A stretch of DNA of 64,000 nt from Opitutaceae bacterium (GCA_027490995.1 JAIXWY010000011.1:1426001-1490000), one strand, 5' to 3'. Shown: positions 44,356 to 56,089, counted from the first letter of the stretch. Made by a program: numbers and translations. The notes: a model not told the origin generated them from the letters alone.

Positions 44356-45735
44356 ATGAGCTCAGCGAACCATTCTACCCAGTCCGATGCTTCGGGCAAC
44401 CTGCTGCGTAGTCTCGATTACTCCGTGCTCCAACAGTGCATGCACTGCGGGATGTGCCTGCCGACTTGCCCCACCTACGTCGAGACGGGCCGCGAGCGGC
44501 ACTCGCCGCGGGGACGCATCGCGCTGATGCGCGCGATCGCGGACGGCGAACTGGAGGTCAACGCCAACTTCGGCGAGGAAATGTACTACTGCCTCGGTTG
44601 TCTCGCCTGCACCACCGCCTGCCCCGCCGGGGTCGACTACCCGAACCTCTTCGAAACCGCCCGCGCCGAGATCGAGCGGAAGGGCGTACTCGATTCCCGG
44701 AAACGCCGCAGTGTGCGCTGGTTCGCGCTGCGCCTAGTCTTCACCCGACCGCGCCTGCTCCGCGCCTTGGGTCGTCTGCTCTGGCTGTGGCAGGCCAGCG
44801 GGCTCCAAAGTCTCAGCCGTCGCACCGGGCTCACGCGGCTGCTGCCTGGCCAGCTGGCCGATCTCGAACCCCAAACGCCGCGCATCCAACGGCACTTTTC
44901 CGACACCCTCATCGCCCCGGTCGAGCGCCCCACCGGACCGACGCGCCACCGGGTCGCCGTCCTCACCGGCTGCGTGCAGGACCTCGCCTTCTCCGACGTC
45001 AACCGCGCCACCGTCGAGGTGCTCCTCGCCAACGGCTGCGAGGTCGTCACTCCCCGCGCCCAAGCGTGCTGCGGCTCCCTCCACGCCCACAACGGCGATA
45101 CCACCACCGCCCGCGAGCTGGCGCGCCGGCAGATCGACGCCATCGATCCGGACTCCGTCGACGCCATCATCAGCAACGCCGGAGGCTGCGGTTCCCACCT
45201 GCGTCACTACGATCACCTGCTGGCCGGTGATCCGGCCTACGCCGCCCGCGCGGTCACGTGGTCGCGCAAGCTTCGCGACATCCACGAGTGGCTCGCCGAA
45301 ATCGGCTTCCGTCGTCCCACCGCGCCCGCCCACGCCGCCGCCCCCGAGCCCCAGAGGGTCACGTACCACGAGTCGTGTCACCTCTGTCACGGTCAGAAGG
45401 TGAGCCGCCAGCCGCGCGAAATCCTGCGCGCGCTGCCGGGTGTCGAACTCCGCGAGTGTGCCGAGGCCACCTGGTGTTGCGGCAGCGCTGGCATCTACAA
45501 CATCACTCAGCCTGAGACCGCCGCGTGGCTGCAAACCCGTAAGGTCGGCCATGTCCAGGCCACCGGGGCTTCGATCGTCGCCACCGCCAATCCGGGCTGT
45601 CATCTGCAGCTCGAAAACGGCCTGAAGCGCGCCACGCCCGCCGGCGCGGCGGTGCCCAGCGTCGTCCACCCCATCGTCCTGCTCGCCCAAGCCTACGCGG
45701 CCGAGGCCAGGGCTACCGGTCGGGCTTCGACGTAA
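44356..45735 (+). CDS. glcF: glycolate oxidase iron-sulfur subunit
   Basis: A 459-residue electron-transfer partner of GlcD. Two [4Fe-4S] motifs lie near the N-terminus: CMHCGMCLPTCP and CLGCLACTTACP. Two cysteine-rich (CCG) domains follow, with ACCGSLHAHNGD and then CHLCHGQ and WCCGSAGIYN, the pattern shared with LutA/GlpC. It follows glcD by 19 bases and is the last gene of the operon. Its 3' end overlaps the convergent FeoB-associated gene by 23 bases. Confidence 0.93.
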   Translation: MSSANHSTQSDASGNLLRSLDYSVLQQCMHCGMCLPTCPTYVETGRERHSPRGRIALMRAIADGELEVNANFGEEMYYCLGCLACTTACPAGVDYPNLFETARAEIERKGVLDSRKRRSVRWFALRLVFTRPRLLRALGRLLWLWQASGLQSLSRRTGLTRLLPGQLADLEPQTPRIQRHFSDTLIAPVERPTGPTRHRVAVLTGCVQDLAFSDVNRATVEVLLANGCEVVTPRAQACCGSLHAHNGDTTTARELARRQIDAIDPDSVDAIISNAGGCGSHLRHYDHLLAGDPAYAARAVTWSRKLRDIHEWLAEIGFRRPTAPAHAAAPEPQRVTYHESCHLCHGQKVSRQPREILRALPGVELRECAEATWCCGSAGIYNITQPETAAWLQTRKVGHVQATGASIVATANPGCHLQLENGLKRATPAGAAVPSVVHPIVLLAQAYAAEARATGRAST

Positions 45736-46072
45736 GCCGCGCGCGCAGGCGCTCAACGTCCGGGCTAACGGCGGAACAGCCCCCGCCGCCACAGCCCCGG
45801 CGCCGTCGGCGCGCGCTCGCTCGCACGCGCCAGCCAAGCGCAAGGATCGTGAGCACCACGACCGCCAGCGCCGCGGGGGTCTGCCATGCCGCCGCGCGCA
45901 CGTCCGCCGCTGCGGCGGCGACACCGAGGGGCAGGGCCTCGGACGTCACCAGCACCTTCGCACCCGCCGTCACCACACCAAGCGCTCCGGCGGTGTGCGT
46001 CGCCGCAGCCCAGGCCAAGGTCTCCCCCGCTTCCATGAGCCACCGGAATGCTGTGAGCGCGACCAGGGTCAT
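45713..46072 (-). CDS. FeoB-associated Cys-rich membrane protein (tentative)
   Basis: A 119-residue protein downstream of feoB (27-base gap), same strand. The family usually consists of one membrane helix followed by a Cys/Gly-rich cytoplasmic tail. Here TPAALAVVVLTILALGW is the helix, then RASARRRRRGCGGGGC. The N-terminal ~55 residues add a second hydrophobic stretch, so a start at 46036 is also possible. Position and the GCGGGGC motif support the call; it may assist FeoB-driven ferrous iron import. Its 3' end overlaps glcF, which is unusual and limits its sequence freedom. Confidence 0.6.
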   Translation of the reverse strand: MTLVALTAFRWLMEAGETLAWAAATHTAGALGVVTAGAKVLVTSEALPLGVAAAAADVRAAAWQTPAALAVVVLTILALGWRVRASARRRRRGCGGGGCSAVSPDVERLRARLTSKPDR

Positions 46073-46099
46073 GGCTTGGAGCGATCGTCTTTGACGTGC

Positions 46100-48229
46100 T
46101 CAGTAGCCCAGCAGTCGCCCGATGGAGGCGACGGCAAAGCAGACCAGCCACGCGGTGCCAGTCATGTAGGCGATCTGGAAGAGCGGCCACCGCCAGGAGT
46201 TCGTCTCCCGCCGCACGACCGCGATCGTGCTGACGCACTGCATCGCGAAGACGTAGAAGATCATCAGCGTGAGGCAGACCAGCGGCGTGAAGAGGGGTGC
46301 GCCATCCGGCCAGCGCGCCGCCGCCAGCGCCTGACGCAGCGGTGCGGTGTCATCCGCATCGCTCTGCGCGTTGAACACCACGCCCATGGTCGAGACGAAC
46401 ACCTCACGGGCTGCAAACGACGCGATCAGCCCGATGCCGATCTGCCAGTCGAAGCCAAGGGGTCGGATCGCCGGCTCGATCAGGTGGCCGGCCTGGCCCG
46501 CAAAGCTGTGCGCCATCTGCGCCTGAGCAGTCGCACCTTCCGGCGCCTTCGGGTACGCGGAGAGGAACCAGAGCAGGATCGAGATTCCTAGAATGATCGT
46601 ACCAGCCCGCCGGAGGAAGAGCCCGCCGCGCTCGACCATCTGCAGCAGCACGTCACGCACCCGCGGCAGCCGGTAGGGCGGTAGTTCCATGATCATCAGC
46701 GGCGGCTCACCCTTGAGCAGCGTGCGCTTGAAGAGCCATGCGAAACCAAAGGCCGCCAAGGTCCCGAGAGCGTACATCAGCAGCATCAATCCCACCTTCG
46801 TGCCGACAGGGATCGTCTCTCCAGGCACCAGCGCCGCAATCATCAACAGGTACACCGGCAGCCTCGCCGAACAGCTCATCAGCGGCGCCACCAAGATCGT
46901 CACGAGGCGATCCTTCGCGTCCTCAATCGTCCGCGTCGCCATGATGCCAGGAATCGCGCAGGCGTACGAGCTGAGCAGCGGGATGAAGCTTTTCCCGTTC
47001 AATCCCACGCGGCTCATCAGGCGATCCATGATGAAGGCCGCCCGCGCCATGTAACCGGTGCTCTCCAAGAGCCCGATGAAGAAAAAGAGAATCAGGATCT
47101 GCGGGAGAAAGATCACCACGCCACCCACGCCTGCGATCGCGCCGTCCGTGATCAGATCACGCAGGTCGCCGGGCGCCATCGACGCTTTCACCACATCCGC
47201 GAGTTGCGCAACGTGATCGTCAATCCACGTCATCGGGTACTCCGCCAACGTAAAGATGCTCAGAAAGAGCGCTCCCATCAGCCCACCCAACACCAACCAC
47301 CCCCACACGGGATGCGTCACCACGCCGTCAATGCGGTCGCTGAGGCTCGGCCCCTCATCGTCCGGAGCCACGCGGTCCAGCACACCGGTACACAGGCGCG
47401 CGATCGCCTCGTAACGCGACGCCACAAGGGTCGCCGCCCAGTCCACGCCCTGCCCCTCCCAACGGACCTTCCACGACTGGAGAATGTCCGTCGTGCGCGC
47501 GCTCAGGGGAGTCGAGCCCGCCACGCGCACCGAATCCTGATCCGTCAGCAGCAGCAGCGCCTCCGCGCGCGCACTCAGGGGAGCCTTGCGATCGTACTCG
47601 AGGAGGGACGCCTGGAGCTCGGAAACCGCCGCTGCAATCGGCGACGGGATATCCCAACGATGCCGCGGCAGCGGGAGATCCGGGCGGCTCATCGCGAGCT
47701 TCAGCTCAATCAGACCTTTGCCCTGCGAGGCCTCACACGGGATGACCGGGATTCCGAGCTCCTTCTCAAGCCGCTCCACCTTGATGCGCACGCCGGCCTT
47801 GGCCGCGAGGTCCATCATATTCAGGACCAGAATCACGGGGCGCCCGAGATCGAGGATCTGGTGGACGAGGTAGAGATTCCGCTCGAGGTTCGACGCGTCG
47901 ACGATGCAGAGGATGCGATCCGGTGCAGCCGTATCCAGCCGCCGGCCCAGCAGTACGTCGCGCGTCACCGCCTCATCCGGCGAACGCGCCGCGAGCGAGT
48001 ACGCGCCCGGAAGGTCGATGACGGGCATCGGTTGCCCATGCTGCGAGTAGGCCGTACCCACCTTCTTCTCGACGGTGACTCCCGGATAGTTACCGACCTT
48101 CTGCTTCAGCCCAGTCAGCGCGTTGAACAGCGTCGACTTCCCGCAATTCGGGTTGCCGACCAAGGCGTAGACGGGCGCGCGAGCAGCGGACGACGAACCT
48201 ACGCTCGAGACCACGGCAGAAGCACTCAT
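46100..48229 (-). CDS. feoB: ferrous iron transporter FeoB
   Basis: A 709-residue inner-membrane Fe(II) transporter. The N-terminal GTPase domain shows G1 GNPNCGKS, G3 DLPGAYSL and G4 NMMD; a four-helix spacer follows. The membrane part has two Gate motifs and the conserved SYACAIPGIMATRTI and AREVFVSTMGV blocks. The start overlaps feoA-2 by ATGA. The gene lies in a feoA-feoA-feoB operon with a Cys-rich small protein downstream. Expression is probably repressed by iron through a Fur-like site 20 bases before feoA. Confidence 0.95.
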   Translation of the reverse strand: MSASAVVSSVGSSSAARAPVYALVGNPNCGKSTLFNALTGLKQKVGNYPGVTVEKKVGTAYSQHGQPMPVIDLPGAYSLAARSPDEAVTRDVLLGRRLDTAAPDRILCIVDASNLERNLYLVHQILDLGRPVILVLNMMDLAAKAGVRIKVERLEKELGIPVIPCEASQGKGLIELKLAMSRPDLPLPRHRWDIPSPIAAAVSELQASLLEYDRKAPLSARAEALLLLTDQDSVRVAGSTPLSARTTDILQSWKVRWEGQGVDWAATLVASRYEAIARLCTGVLDRVAPDDEGPSLSDRIDGVVTHPVWGWLVLGGLMGALFLSIFTLAEYPMTWIDDHVAQLADVVKASMAPGDLRDLITDGAIAGVGGVVIFLPQILILFFFIGLLESTGYMARAAFIMDRLMSRVGLNGKSFIPLLSSYACAIPGIMATRTIEDAKDRLVTILVAPLMSCSARLPVYLLMIAALVPGETIPVGTKVGLMLLMYALGTLAAFGFAWLFKRTLLKGEPPLMIMELPPYRLPRVRDVLLQMVERGGLFLRRAGTIILGISILLWFLSAYPKAPEGATAQAQMAHSFAGQAGHLIEPAIRPLGFDWQIGIGLIASFAAREVFVSTMGVVFNAQSDADDTAPLRQALAAARWPDGAPLFTPLVCLTLMIFYVFAMQCVSTIAVVRRETNSWRWPLFQIAYMTGTAWLVCFAVASIGRLLGY

Positions 48230-48471
48230 GACGGGGAAACCGGCTCGACGAGGATGGAGTCCGCGTCCGCGCGGCGCAGGCTGAGGCGGTAGCCACGGAC
48301 CTCGATTTCCAGAGGATCACCGAGGGGGGCGGTGCGCACCAAGGTGAGACGTGTACCGGGCAGCAATCCCATTTCCCGGAGGCGGAGAAACGCGGCCCCC
48401 GCGGGCGGATAGGAATGCAGGGTCGCCTGCCGTCCGAGGCCCAACTGCGAAAGGGCGATTGTCTGGGACAT
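48226..48471 (-). CDS. feoA: FeoA domain protein 2
   Basis: An 81-residue SH3-like FeoA protein (ALSQLGLGRQATLHSYPP, FLRLREMGLLPGTRLTLVRTAPLGDPLEIEVRGYRLSLRRADADSI). The start at 48471 is preferred over 48534, which would overlap the preceding feoA. It overlaps feoB by four bases. It probably binds FeoB and supports transport. Confidence 0.88.
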   Translation of the reverse strand: MSQTIALSQLGLGRQATLHSYPPAGAAFLRLREMGLLPGTRLTLVRTAPLGDPLEIEVRGYRLSLRRADADSILVEPVSPS

Positions 48472-48484
48472 CGCTCGGCCAGGC

Positions 48485-48751
48485 TCAGGCGCCGGAGCCG
48501 ACACGCTCCACGAGAATCTGGCTCGCCGCACCATGACTCAGTGCGATGCGCGTACCGTTAATCCGGCAGATGACCGGGGACTGTCCGGACATCTTCGTGA
48601 CGACGGTCGACTCACCCAAACCGAGTTCGCGGATCCGCTCGCGAAACGCGCCCTCTCCGCTCAACTCGTAGACGCGGCCACTCGCGCCAGCGGGGAGCTG
48701 ACACAGCGGCAAGCGCTCGGGCTGACCAGACGGTTGAAGGTGCGAAGACAT
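48485..48751 (-). CDS. feoA: FeoA domain protein 1
   Basis: An 88-residue FeoA protein, first in the operon. LPLCQLPAGASGRVYELSGEGAFRERIRELGLGESTVVTKMSG and ICRINGTRIALSHGAASQILVE match the fold. It differs clearly from the second FeoA, so the two are old paralogues; tandem feoA genes are common. The start lies 21 bases from the Fur-like palindrome. Confidence 0.88.
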   Translation of the reverse strand: MSSHLQPSGQPERLPLCQLPAGASGRVYELSGEGAFRERIRELGLGESTVVTKMSGQSPVICRINGTRIALSHGAASQILVERVGSGA

Positions 48752-48772
48752 GAAGGGACGCCCCGAGCCTGC

Positions 48773-48787
48773 TGAGACTGAGTTTCA
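48773..48787. promoter_or_regulatory. Fur-like box upstream of feoA
   Basis: TGAGACTGAGTTTCA is a 7-1-7 inverted repeat with 6 of 7 arm pairs matched, fitting the TGAnAnTnAnTnTCA Fur pattern. A second weaker copy overlaps it by 6 bases (48779-48793). A TTGACT -35-like element lies on the minus strand at 48794-48789, with a weak CAGGCT -10, so the box would cover the promoter spacer. Confidence 0.5.
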
Positions 48788-48840
48788 GAGTCAATCTTCA
48801 CGGCCTCGAAAACCGCGCCGAGCGCGCATCGCGGACCCAC

Positions 48841-48872
48841 AAAAAGGCCGGGCACCGCAACGGTGCCCGGCC
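48841..48872 (-). terminator. Rho-independent terminator of the Cys-repeat protein gene
   Basis: A 12-bp perfect stem (48846-48857 with 48861-48872, core CCGGGCACCG), three-base loop, followed on the minus strand by TTTTT (48845-48841). Confidence 0.8.
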
Positions 48873-48898
48873 AGAAAACTCAGAGGAAGAGGGATCCG

Positions 48899-49135
48899 TT
48901 AGGACTTCTTCGCGGGATTGGTACCGCCACACTTCTCGCAGTTCTTTCCGGCGGCATTGGCTTCGACGCAGCACTTGTGATCGCAGGTCTTGCCCGCGCT
49001 CTCGGCCTTGACGCAGCACTTGCCCGGGTTGCCCTCGGGCTTGGCCTTCGGAGCAGCGGTTTCAGCGGCGAACACCACGCCCACGGCAAACACCGAGGCG
49101 GCAACAAAAGCAGCGAGGGAACGAGAGAGCTTCAT
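48899..49135 (-). CDS. small exported Cys-rich repeat protein (probable metal binder)
   Basis: 78 residues. ATG 49135 starts a signal peptide (LSRSLAAFVAASVFAVGVVFAAE). The mature part is short and contains seven Cys in two tandem copies of a 12-residue unit: CCVKAESAGKTC and CCVEANAAGKNC, each followed by a Lys/His/Cys tail (DHK, EKC). Such spacing suggests a small metal- or thiol-binding peptide, metallothionein-like, acting in the envelope. It lies between feoA (same strand, downstream) and atpC (same strand, upstream) but has its own terminator. I know no named family. Confidence 0.72.
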   Translation of the reverse strand: MKLSRSLAAFVAASVFAVGVVFAAETAAPKAKPEGNPGKCCVKAESAGKTCDHKCCVEANAAGKNCEKCGGTNPAKKS

Positions 49136-49205
49136 GAGATCGGAGCCTGACCCGACATTCCTGAGACGCAAGCAGATAACGCCACCCGTTGTCGCGGTGA
49201 AAGCC

Positions 49206-49613
49206 TTACCGACGACGGGCCTTCACGGTCAACTGGGCGACGGCGAAGCGCACGACGCCCTCGAGGCGCTCGACCTCGGCGGGTTCGAGATCGAACTTCT
49301 CCTTCAAGGTCTTCTCGGCGCGGGCGCGCGCGTCCTCGACCGCGTTGACGTCGATCTTCTCTTCCGCGATCGCACTCTCAGCGAGCACGGACACGCAGTC
49401 ACCATTGACGTCCGCAAAACCCCCGCCGACCGCGAGGTGGGAGGTCTTGCCGTCCTTGATGACGCGCAGTTCGCCGGCCGCCACCTGTGTGAGCAGCGGG
49501 ATATGGCCGGGGAGGATGCCGATCTCACCCTCGACCGTAGGGATGACCACGGTGTCGATGGTGTCGGAATACACCCGGGCTTCGGGGGTGACGATTTCGA
49601 GGGTGAGAGGCAT
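49206..49613 (-). CDS. atpC: ATP synthase epsilon subunit
   Basis: A 135-residue F1 epsilon subunit. The N-terminal beta sandwich is typical (PLTLEIVTPEARVYSDTIDTVVIPTVEGEIGILPGHIPLLTQV) and the C-terminal two-helix hairpin is present. Last gene of the atp operon, 47 bases after atpD. Confidence 0.94.
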   Translation of the reverse strand: MPLTLEIVTPEARVYSDTIDTVVIPTVEGEIGILPGHIPLLTQVAAGELRVIKDGKTSHLAVGGGFADVNGDCVSVLAESAIAEEKIDVNAVEDARARAEKTLKEKFDLEPAEVERLEGVVRFAVAQLTVKARRR

Positions 49614-49660
49614 GGAGAGGACGAACGAGGGACGGCCCCGCGGGAGCGGGGCGACGTCGA

Positions 49661-51133
<1,473 letters not shown>

Positions 51134-52009
51134 TCAGGCGGCGAACGAAGCCGCGGCGATTTCAAGGATCTCCTGCGTGATCGCAGCCTGGCGCGCCTTG
51201 TTGTACTCGAGCGTGAGATCGCCGAGCAGCTTGGTCGCGTTATCCTTGGCGGTCTTCATCGCGACCATGCGAGCGCTGTGCTCGGAGGCCTTGGCGGAGA
51301 GCGCGAGTTGGTAGACGTAGCGATTGACGTAGAAGGGCAGCAACGCCTCCAGCACGGTCTGCGCATCCGGCTCGAAGATCATGTCGCGGTTGTCCGCGAA
51401 GACCTCGCCCTCGGCGCCGGCCGACGTGCGGGCGGTGTCGATGAACGAGCGCAGGTTGCCCAGCGGCAGGATCGGGCGGACCATCGCCTCCTGCACGAGG
51501 GTGTTGCGGAAGCGAGAGTAGATGACCTCGATCGTGTCGATCGTGCCCTCAAGGTAGAGCTTCACCATGTACTCGACGGCGACGCGGATCTCGGAGAACG
51601 CGACGCGATCGGAGACCGGAAAGTCGGCCACCAGATCGCGCTTCGTGCGGGCGAGGTACTGAGCGCCCTTGCGTCCGACCGCGACGAACTTGGCCGGCGT
51701 CTTCACCTCGGCGACGTGCTTGAACAGGTTACTGTTCAGCGGGCCGCACAGGCCCTTGTCGGTCGAGATCAGGAGAATGCCGCGGGTGCGAACCTCGCGC
51801 GTGACGAGGAACGGGTGCTGCGACTCCTCGACGCGCGTGGAGAGCGCGGCGAGCATGCGGGACATCAGCTGCGAGTAGGGCCGGCCGGCGAGGGCCGCCT
51901 GCTGCGCCTTCTTCATCTTCGACGCCGCGACCAGCTCCATCGCCTTGGTGATCTGGCGGGTGTTTTTGACCGACTTGATGCGGCGTCGGATATCGCGGGT
52001 GGAAGCCAT
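51134..52009 (-). CDS. atpG: ATP synthase gamma subunit
   Basis: A 291-residue rotor shaft. N-terminal RDIRRRIKSVKNTRQITKAMELVAASKMKKAQ and the C-terminal MKTAKDNATKLLGDLTLEYNKARQAAITQEILEI, both highly conserved coiled-coil ends, are intact. Confidence 0.96.
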   Translation of the reverse strand: MASTRDIRRRIKSVKNTRQITKAMELVAASKMKKAQQAALAGRPYSQLMSRMLAALSTRVEESQHPFLVTREVRTRGILLISTDKGLCGPLNSNLFKHVAEVKTPAKFVAVGRKGAQYLARTKRDLVADFPVSDRVAFSEIRVAVEYMVKLYLEGTIDTIEVIYSRFRNTLVQEAMVRPILPLGNLRSFIDTARTSAGAEGEVFADNRDMIFEPDAQTVLEALLPFYVNRYVYQLALSAKASEHSARMVAMKTAKDNATKLLGDLTLEYNKARQAAITQEILEIAAASFAA

Positions 52010-52062
52010 GATTCAGCGTTGACCGAAAGAGAAAACGGAAGCGGGACCGGAGCGGGACGGGC

Positions 52063-53589
<1,527 letters not shown>

Positions 53590-53640
53590 GCGACGAGAGG
53601 GTTGCGGGGGAAGACTACGTGGTTGAAAGGGGAAGGGAAA

Positions 53641-54021
53641 CTAGACGGAAAGGCCGGCGAGCTGCTGCGCGACGGAGGATTCGTAGACATCATCACCGAC
53701 GCGCACGCGCAGACCGGCGAGGAGGCTGGGGTTGGCCTTGGCGACGCCGGCGACCGCGCGGCCGTAGCGGCGGGTCATGGTCGTGGCGATCGACTGCACC
53801 AGCGAGTCCGCGATCGGGCCGGCGTGTTCGATCACGGCCTGGCCCTTGGCGTACTCCGCCCGGACCAGCCGCTGGTAGGCACGCAGCACGGCGATCGGCC
53901 GGGCGGGCGGATGCTTCTCGAGGTACTGCAGCACCGCGCCGACATGCTCGGTCGAGAGTGTGTCCCCGACGAGACTGAGGGAGAAGAGCTGGCGGGCGAG
54001 CTGCTGGTCCTGCTTCGGCAT
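53641..54021 (-). CDS. atpH: ATP synthase delta subunit, short form
   Basis: Only 126 residues against the usual ~175-180. The C-terminal half is standard (GRAVAGVAKANPSLLAGLRVRVGDDVYESSVAQQLAGL), which binds the b subunits. The N-terminal helical domain that normally binds alpha looks shortened: after a 13-residue start the chain goes straight into LSLVGDTLSTEHVGAVLQYLEKHP. No frameshift is visible in the flanks; 28 bases separate it from atpF. It could be a genuine lineage-specific short form. Confidence 0.85.
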   Translation of the reverse strand: MPKQDQQLARQLFSLSLVGDTLSTEHVGAVLQYLEKHPPARPIAVLRAYQRLVRAEYAKGQAVIEHAGPIADSLVQSIATTMTRRYGRAVAGVAKANPSLLAGLRVRVGDDVYESSVAQQLAGLSV

Positions 54022-54048
54022 GGCGCGGAAAAAGAAAAGGGGCGCGGA

Positions 54049-54627
54049 TTAGACGCCAGTGAGCTCGCGGGCGGCGGCGTCGTTGTAGCGCGAGCGCTCC
54101 GCGTCGGAAAGTTCCTTGGCCAGCACGCGCTGGGTGGTAGCGACGACGAGACGAGCGATCTCGCCACGCGCCTGCTCAAGCATCTTGCGGTGCTCCAGCT
54201 CGATGGCCTGCTGGGCCTTCGTGATGATGCCGTTGGCACGCTCGGTGGCGGCCGCGGTCTCACGCTCGGAAAACTCCTTCGCGGTCTTGCGGGCCTCGTC
54301 GATGACGCGGGTCGCGTCCTGCTGCGCGGCCTTGATCAACGCCGCACACTCCTGTTGCGCGGCAGCGAGCTGCGCCTTGGTCTCGTCAGCGTACTTGAGC
54401 CCGGCGGCGATCTTCGCCTGCCGCTCCTCGAGCGTCGCGAGCACCGGCTTGAAGGCAAAGCGCCAGAGCACGAAGGCGACGATCGCAACGTTAACGACCT
54501 GGGCGATGATGTACGGCGCACTGATGCCGAAGTCGCCCGCGATCTTGGTGATGCCGCCCGCCGCCGCGGCATGGGCTGCGGCGTCATGACCGGTGGAAGC
54601 TGCGAAGAAGAACAAGGAGGAGAACAT
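54049..54627 (-). CDS. atpF: ATP synthase b subunit
   Basis: A 192-residue stator subunit: an Ala-rich lead of ~35 residues, one membrane helix (AQVVNVAIVAFVLWRFAF) and a long charged coiled coil. The alternative shorter start has no clear ribosome site, so I keep the longer one. Located between atpE and atpH. Confidence 0.92.
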   Translation of the reverse strand: MFSSLFFFAASTGHDAAAHAAAAGGITKIAGDFGISAPYIIAQVVNVAIVAFVLWRFAFKPVLATLEERQAKIAAGLKYADETKAQLAAAQQECAALIKAAQQDATRVIDEARKTAKEFSERETAAATERANGIITKAQQAIELEHRKMLEQARGEIARLVVATTQRVLAKELSDAERSRYNDAAARELTGV

Positions 54628-54701
54628 GGCGGAACAGATCGGAAAGAAAGGGGCCGCGGCGGATACGCTCCGCCGCGGCGAAGAACAAACCGGCGGTCAG
54701 C

Positions 54702-54911
54702 TTACTTACCGAGGAACAGCGCGTAGAACGCGACGGCTTCGGCGAGCGCCATGCCGATGATGGACTGAACGAGGATCTTGCCGGAGGCGCCGGGGTTGCG
54801 GCCGACGGCCTCAACGGCCTTGGTGCCGACGAGACCCACGCCAATGGCGGCGGCGAGACAGCCGAACGCGCCCTGAATGCTGCCGGAGATTTCCGCGAGA
54901 ACGGTGATCAT
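54702..54911 (-). CDS. atpE: ATP synthase c subunit
   Basis: A 69-residue two-helix hairpin. Ion-binding Glu lies in MALAEAVAFYALF. The residue after it is Ala and there is no Gln/Ser partner pattern of Na+ types (Gln in helix 1 and Glu-Ser), so a proton-coupled ring is inferred. The ATG at 54911 removes 17 doubtful residues from the longer frame. Confidence 0.93.
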   Translation of the reverse strand: MITVLAEISGSIQGAFGCLAAAIGVGLVGTKAVEAVGRNPGASGKILVQSIIGMALAEAVAFYALFLGK

Positions 54912-54998
54912 GATGGTATGTAGTGTCTGAGGGTTATGGTTGGATTTCCGCCGTGCGCACAAACAAAGGTACGCTCCCGACGGGAAAGGGTGAAAAAC

Positions 54999-55916
54999 TC
55001 AGTGCGCGGCCTCCGCCTTCTTTTCGCCGTGGCCATGACCATGGCCACCGCCGTGCGACTCATCGTGGCCGTCGCCGTGATTACAGATCAGGCCGATGTA
55101 GACGCTCACCAGCAGCGTGAAGACCAGCGCCTGCACGAAGCCGATCAGCAGCTCGAGGAAATAGAACGGTACCGGCAGAATGAACTTCTGCATGCCCAGC
55201 ATCGCGTGAATCAGATTCTCGCCGCCGAAGACATTACCGAAGAGACGGAACGAAAGCGAAACGGGACGGAACGCGATCGAGATCAGCTCGATGATGCCGA
55301 CCGCAAAAAAGATCACGAAGAGGAAATAATAAATGACCTTCGGGATTTCGTTCTTGTCCGCCTTGTTACCGAAAATGTCGAAGAGCACCACGCGCGGACC
55401 GGCATACCGCATGATGAAGTAGAACCACGCCCCAAACGCGACGAGCGCCAGCGCGATCGTGCCGTTCATGTCCGCATTCCCCGGACGCACCACGTCCTGC
55501 CAGTGGCCCGTCGCCGCATCGAAATGTTTGATCGTGCCCACGCCCGGCAGCAAACCGCTCCAGTTCTGGATCAGGATGTACGTGAACAGACCCACGAGGA
55601 GGGGAAACGTTTTCCGCGCCACCTGGCTGCCCACGATCGGAGCGGTGAGATCGAGAACGCCCTGCACCAAATTCTCTACAACCGCCTGACCGCTCGACGG
55701 CACCAACTTGGGACGCCCCACCGCGAGCCGCACGATCACGATCAAACCAAACGCGATCACCCAGCTGGTGACCATGCTGTTCGTCACCGGGAGGCCACCG
55801 ATGCGGAACAGCGGCTCGGCCGCCGTCGCGACACCATGATCCGCCCCGGCCGCGAACGCCGAAGCGCCGGACGCCAGAAACGTGAGAAAAGCGGCAAACG
55901 AAGGGAGCCTGAACAT
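54999..55916 (-). CDS. atpB: ATP synthase a subunit
   Basis: A 305-residue stator channel subunit, first gene of the operon. It starts with a signal-like hydrophobic segment, and the essential Arg is in SLSFRLFGNVFGGENL. The last ~27 residues form a His/Gly-rich tail with seven His (HGDGHDESHGGGHGHGHG), facing outside the membrane core; this is not a usual feature. The canonical order a-c-b-delta-alpha-gamma-beta-epsilon follows. Confidence 0.93.
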   Translation of the reverse strand: MFRLPSFAAFLTFLASGASAFAAGADHGVATAAEPLFRIGGLPVTNSMVTSWVIAFGLIVIVRLAVGRPKLVPSSGQAVVENLVQGVLDLTAPIVGSQVARKTFPLLVGLFTYILIQNWSGLLPGVGTIKHFDAATGHWQDVVRPGNADMNGTIALALVAFGAWFYFIMRYAGPRVVLFDIFGNKADKNEIPKVIYYFLFVIFFAVGIIELISIAFRPVSLSFRLFGNVFGGENLIHAMLGMQKFILPVPFYFLELLIGFVQALVFTLLVSVYIGLICNHGDGHDESHGGGHGHGHGEKKAEAAH

Positions 55917-56089
55917 GGTCGCGTAAATGTAACCGTTGATGACCGAAAGGGTCAGACGAAGCCAAGCCCCCCCAGACCGTCAACTCCCGAAATCAAGCGC
56001 TTCCCCCAGAAGCGCATGGAATAAGCAGCGCAAGCACCCATCTGCGAGTAGCTAATTCTCCCAGAAACCGGCCTCATAACCCCCTCCGC

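Noticed and set aside
49136-49205. GATAACG/CGTTGTC weak hairpin after atpC
   Set aside because: Short arms and no T-run; not enough to call a terminator.
54936-56024. 362-residue frame on + strand
   Set aside because: Antisense to atpB.
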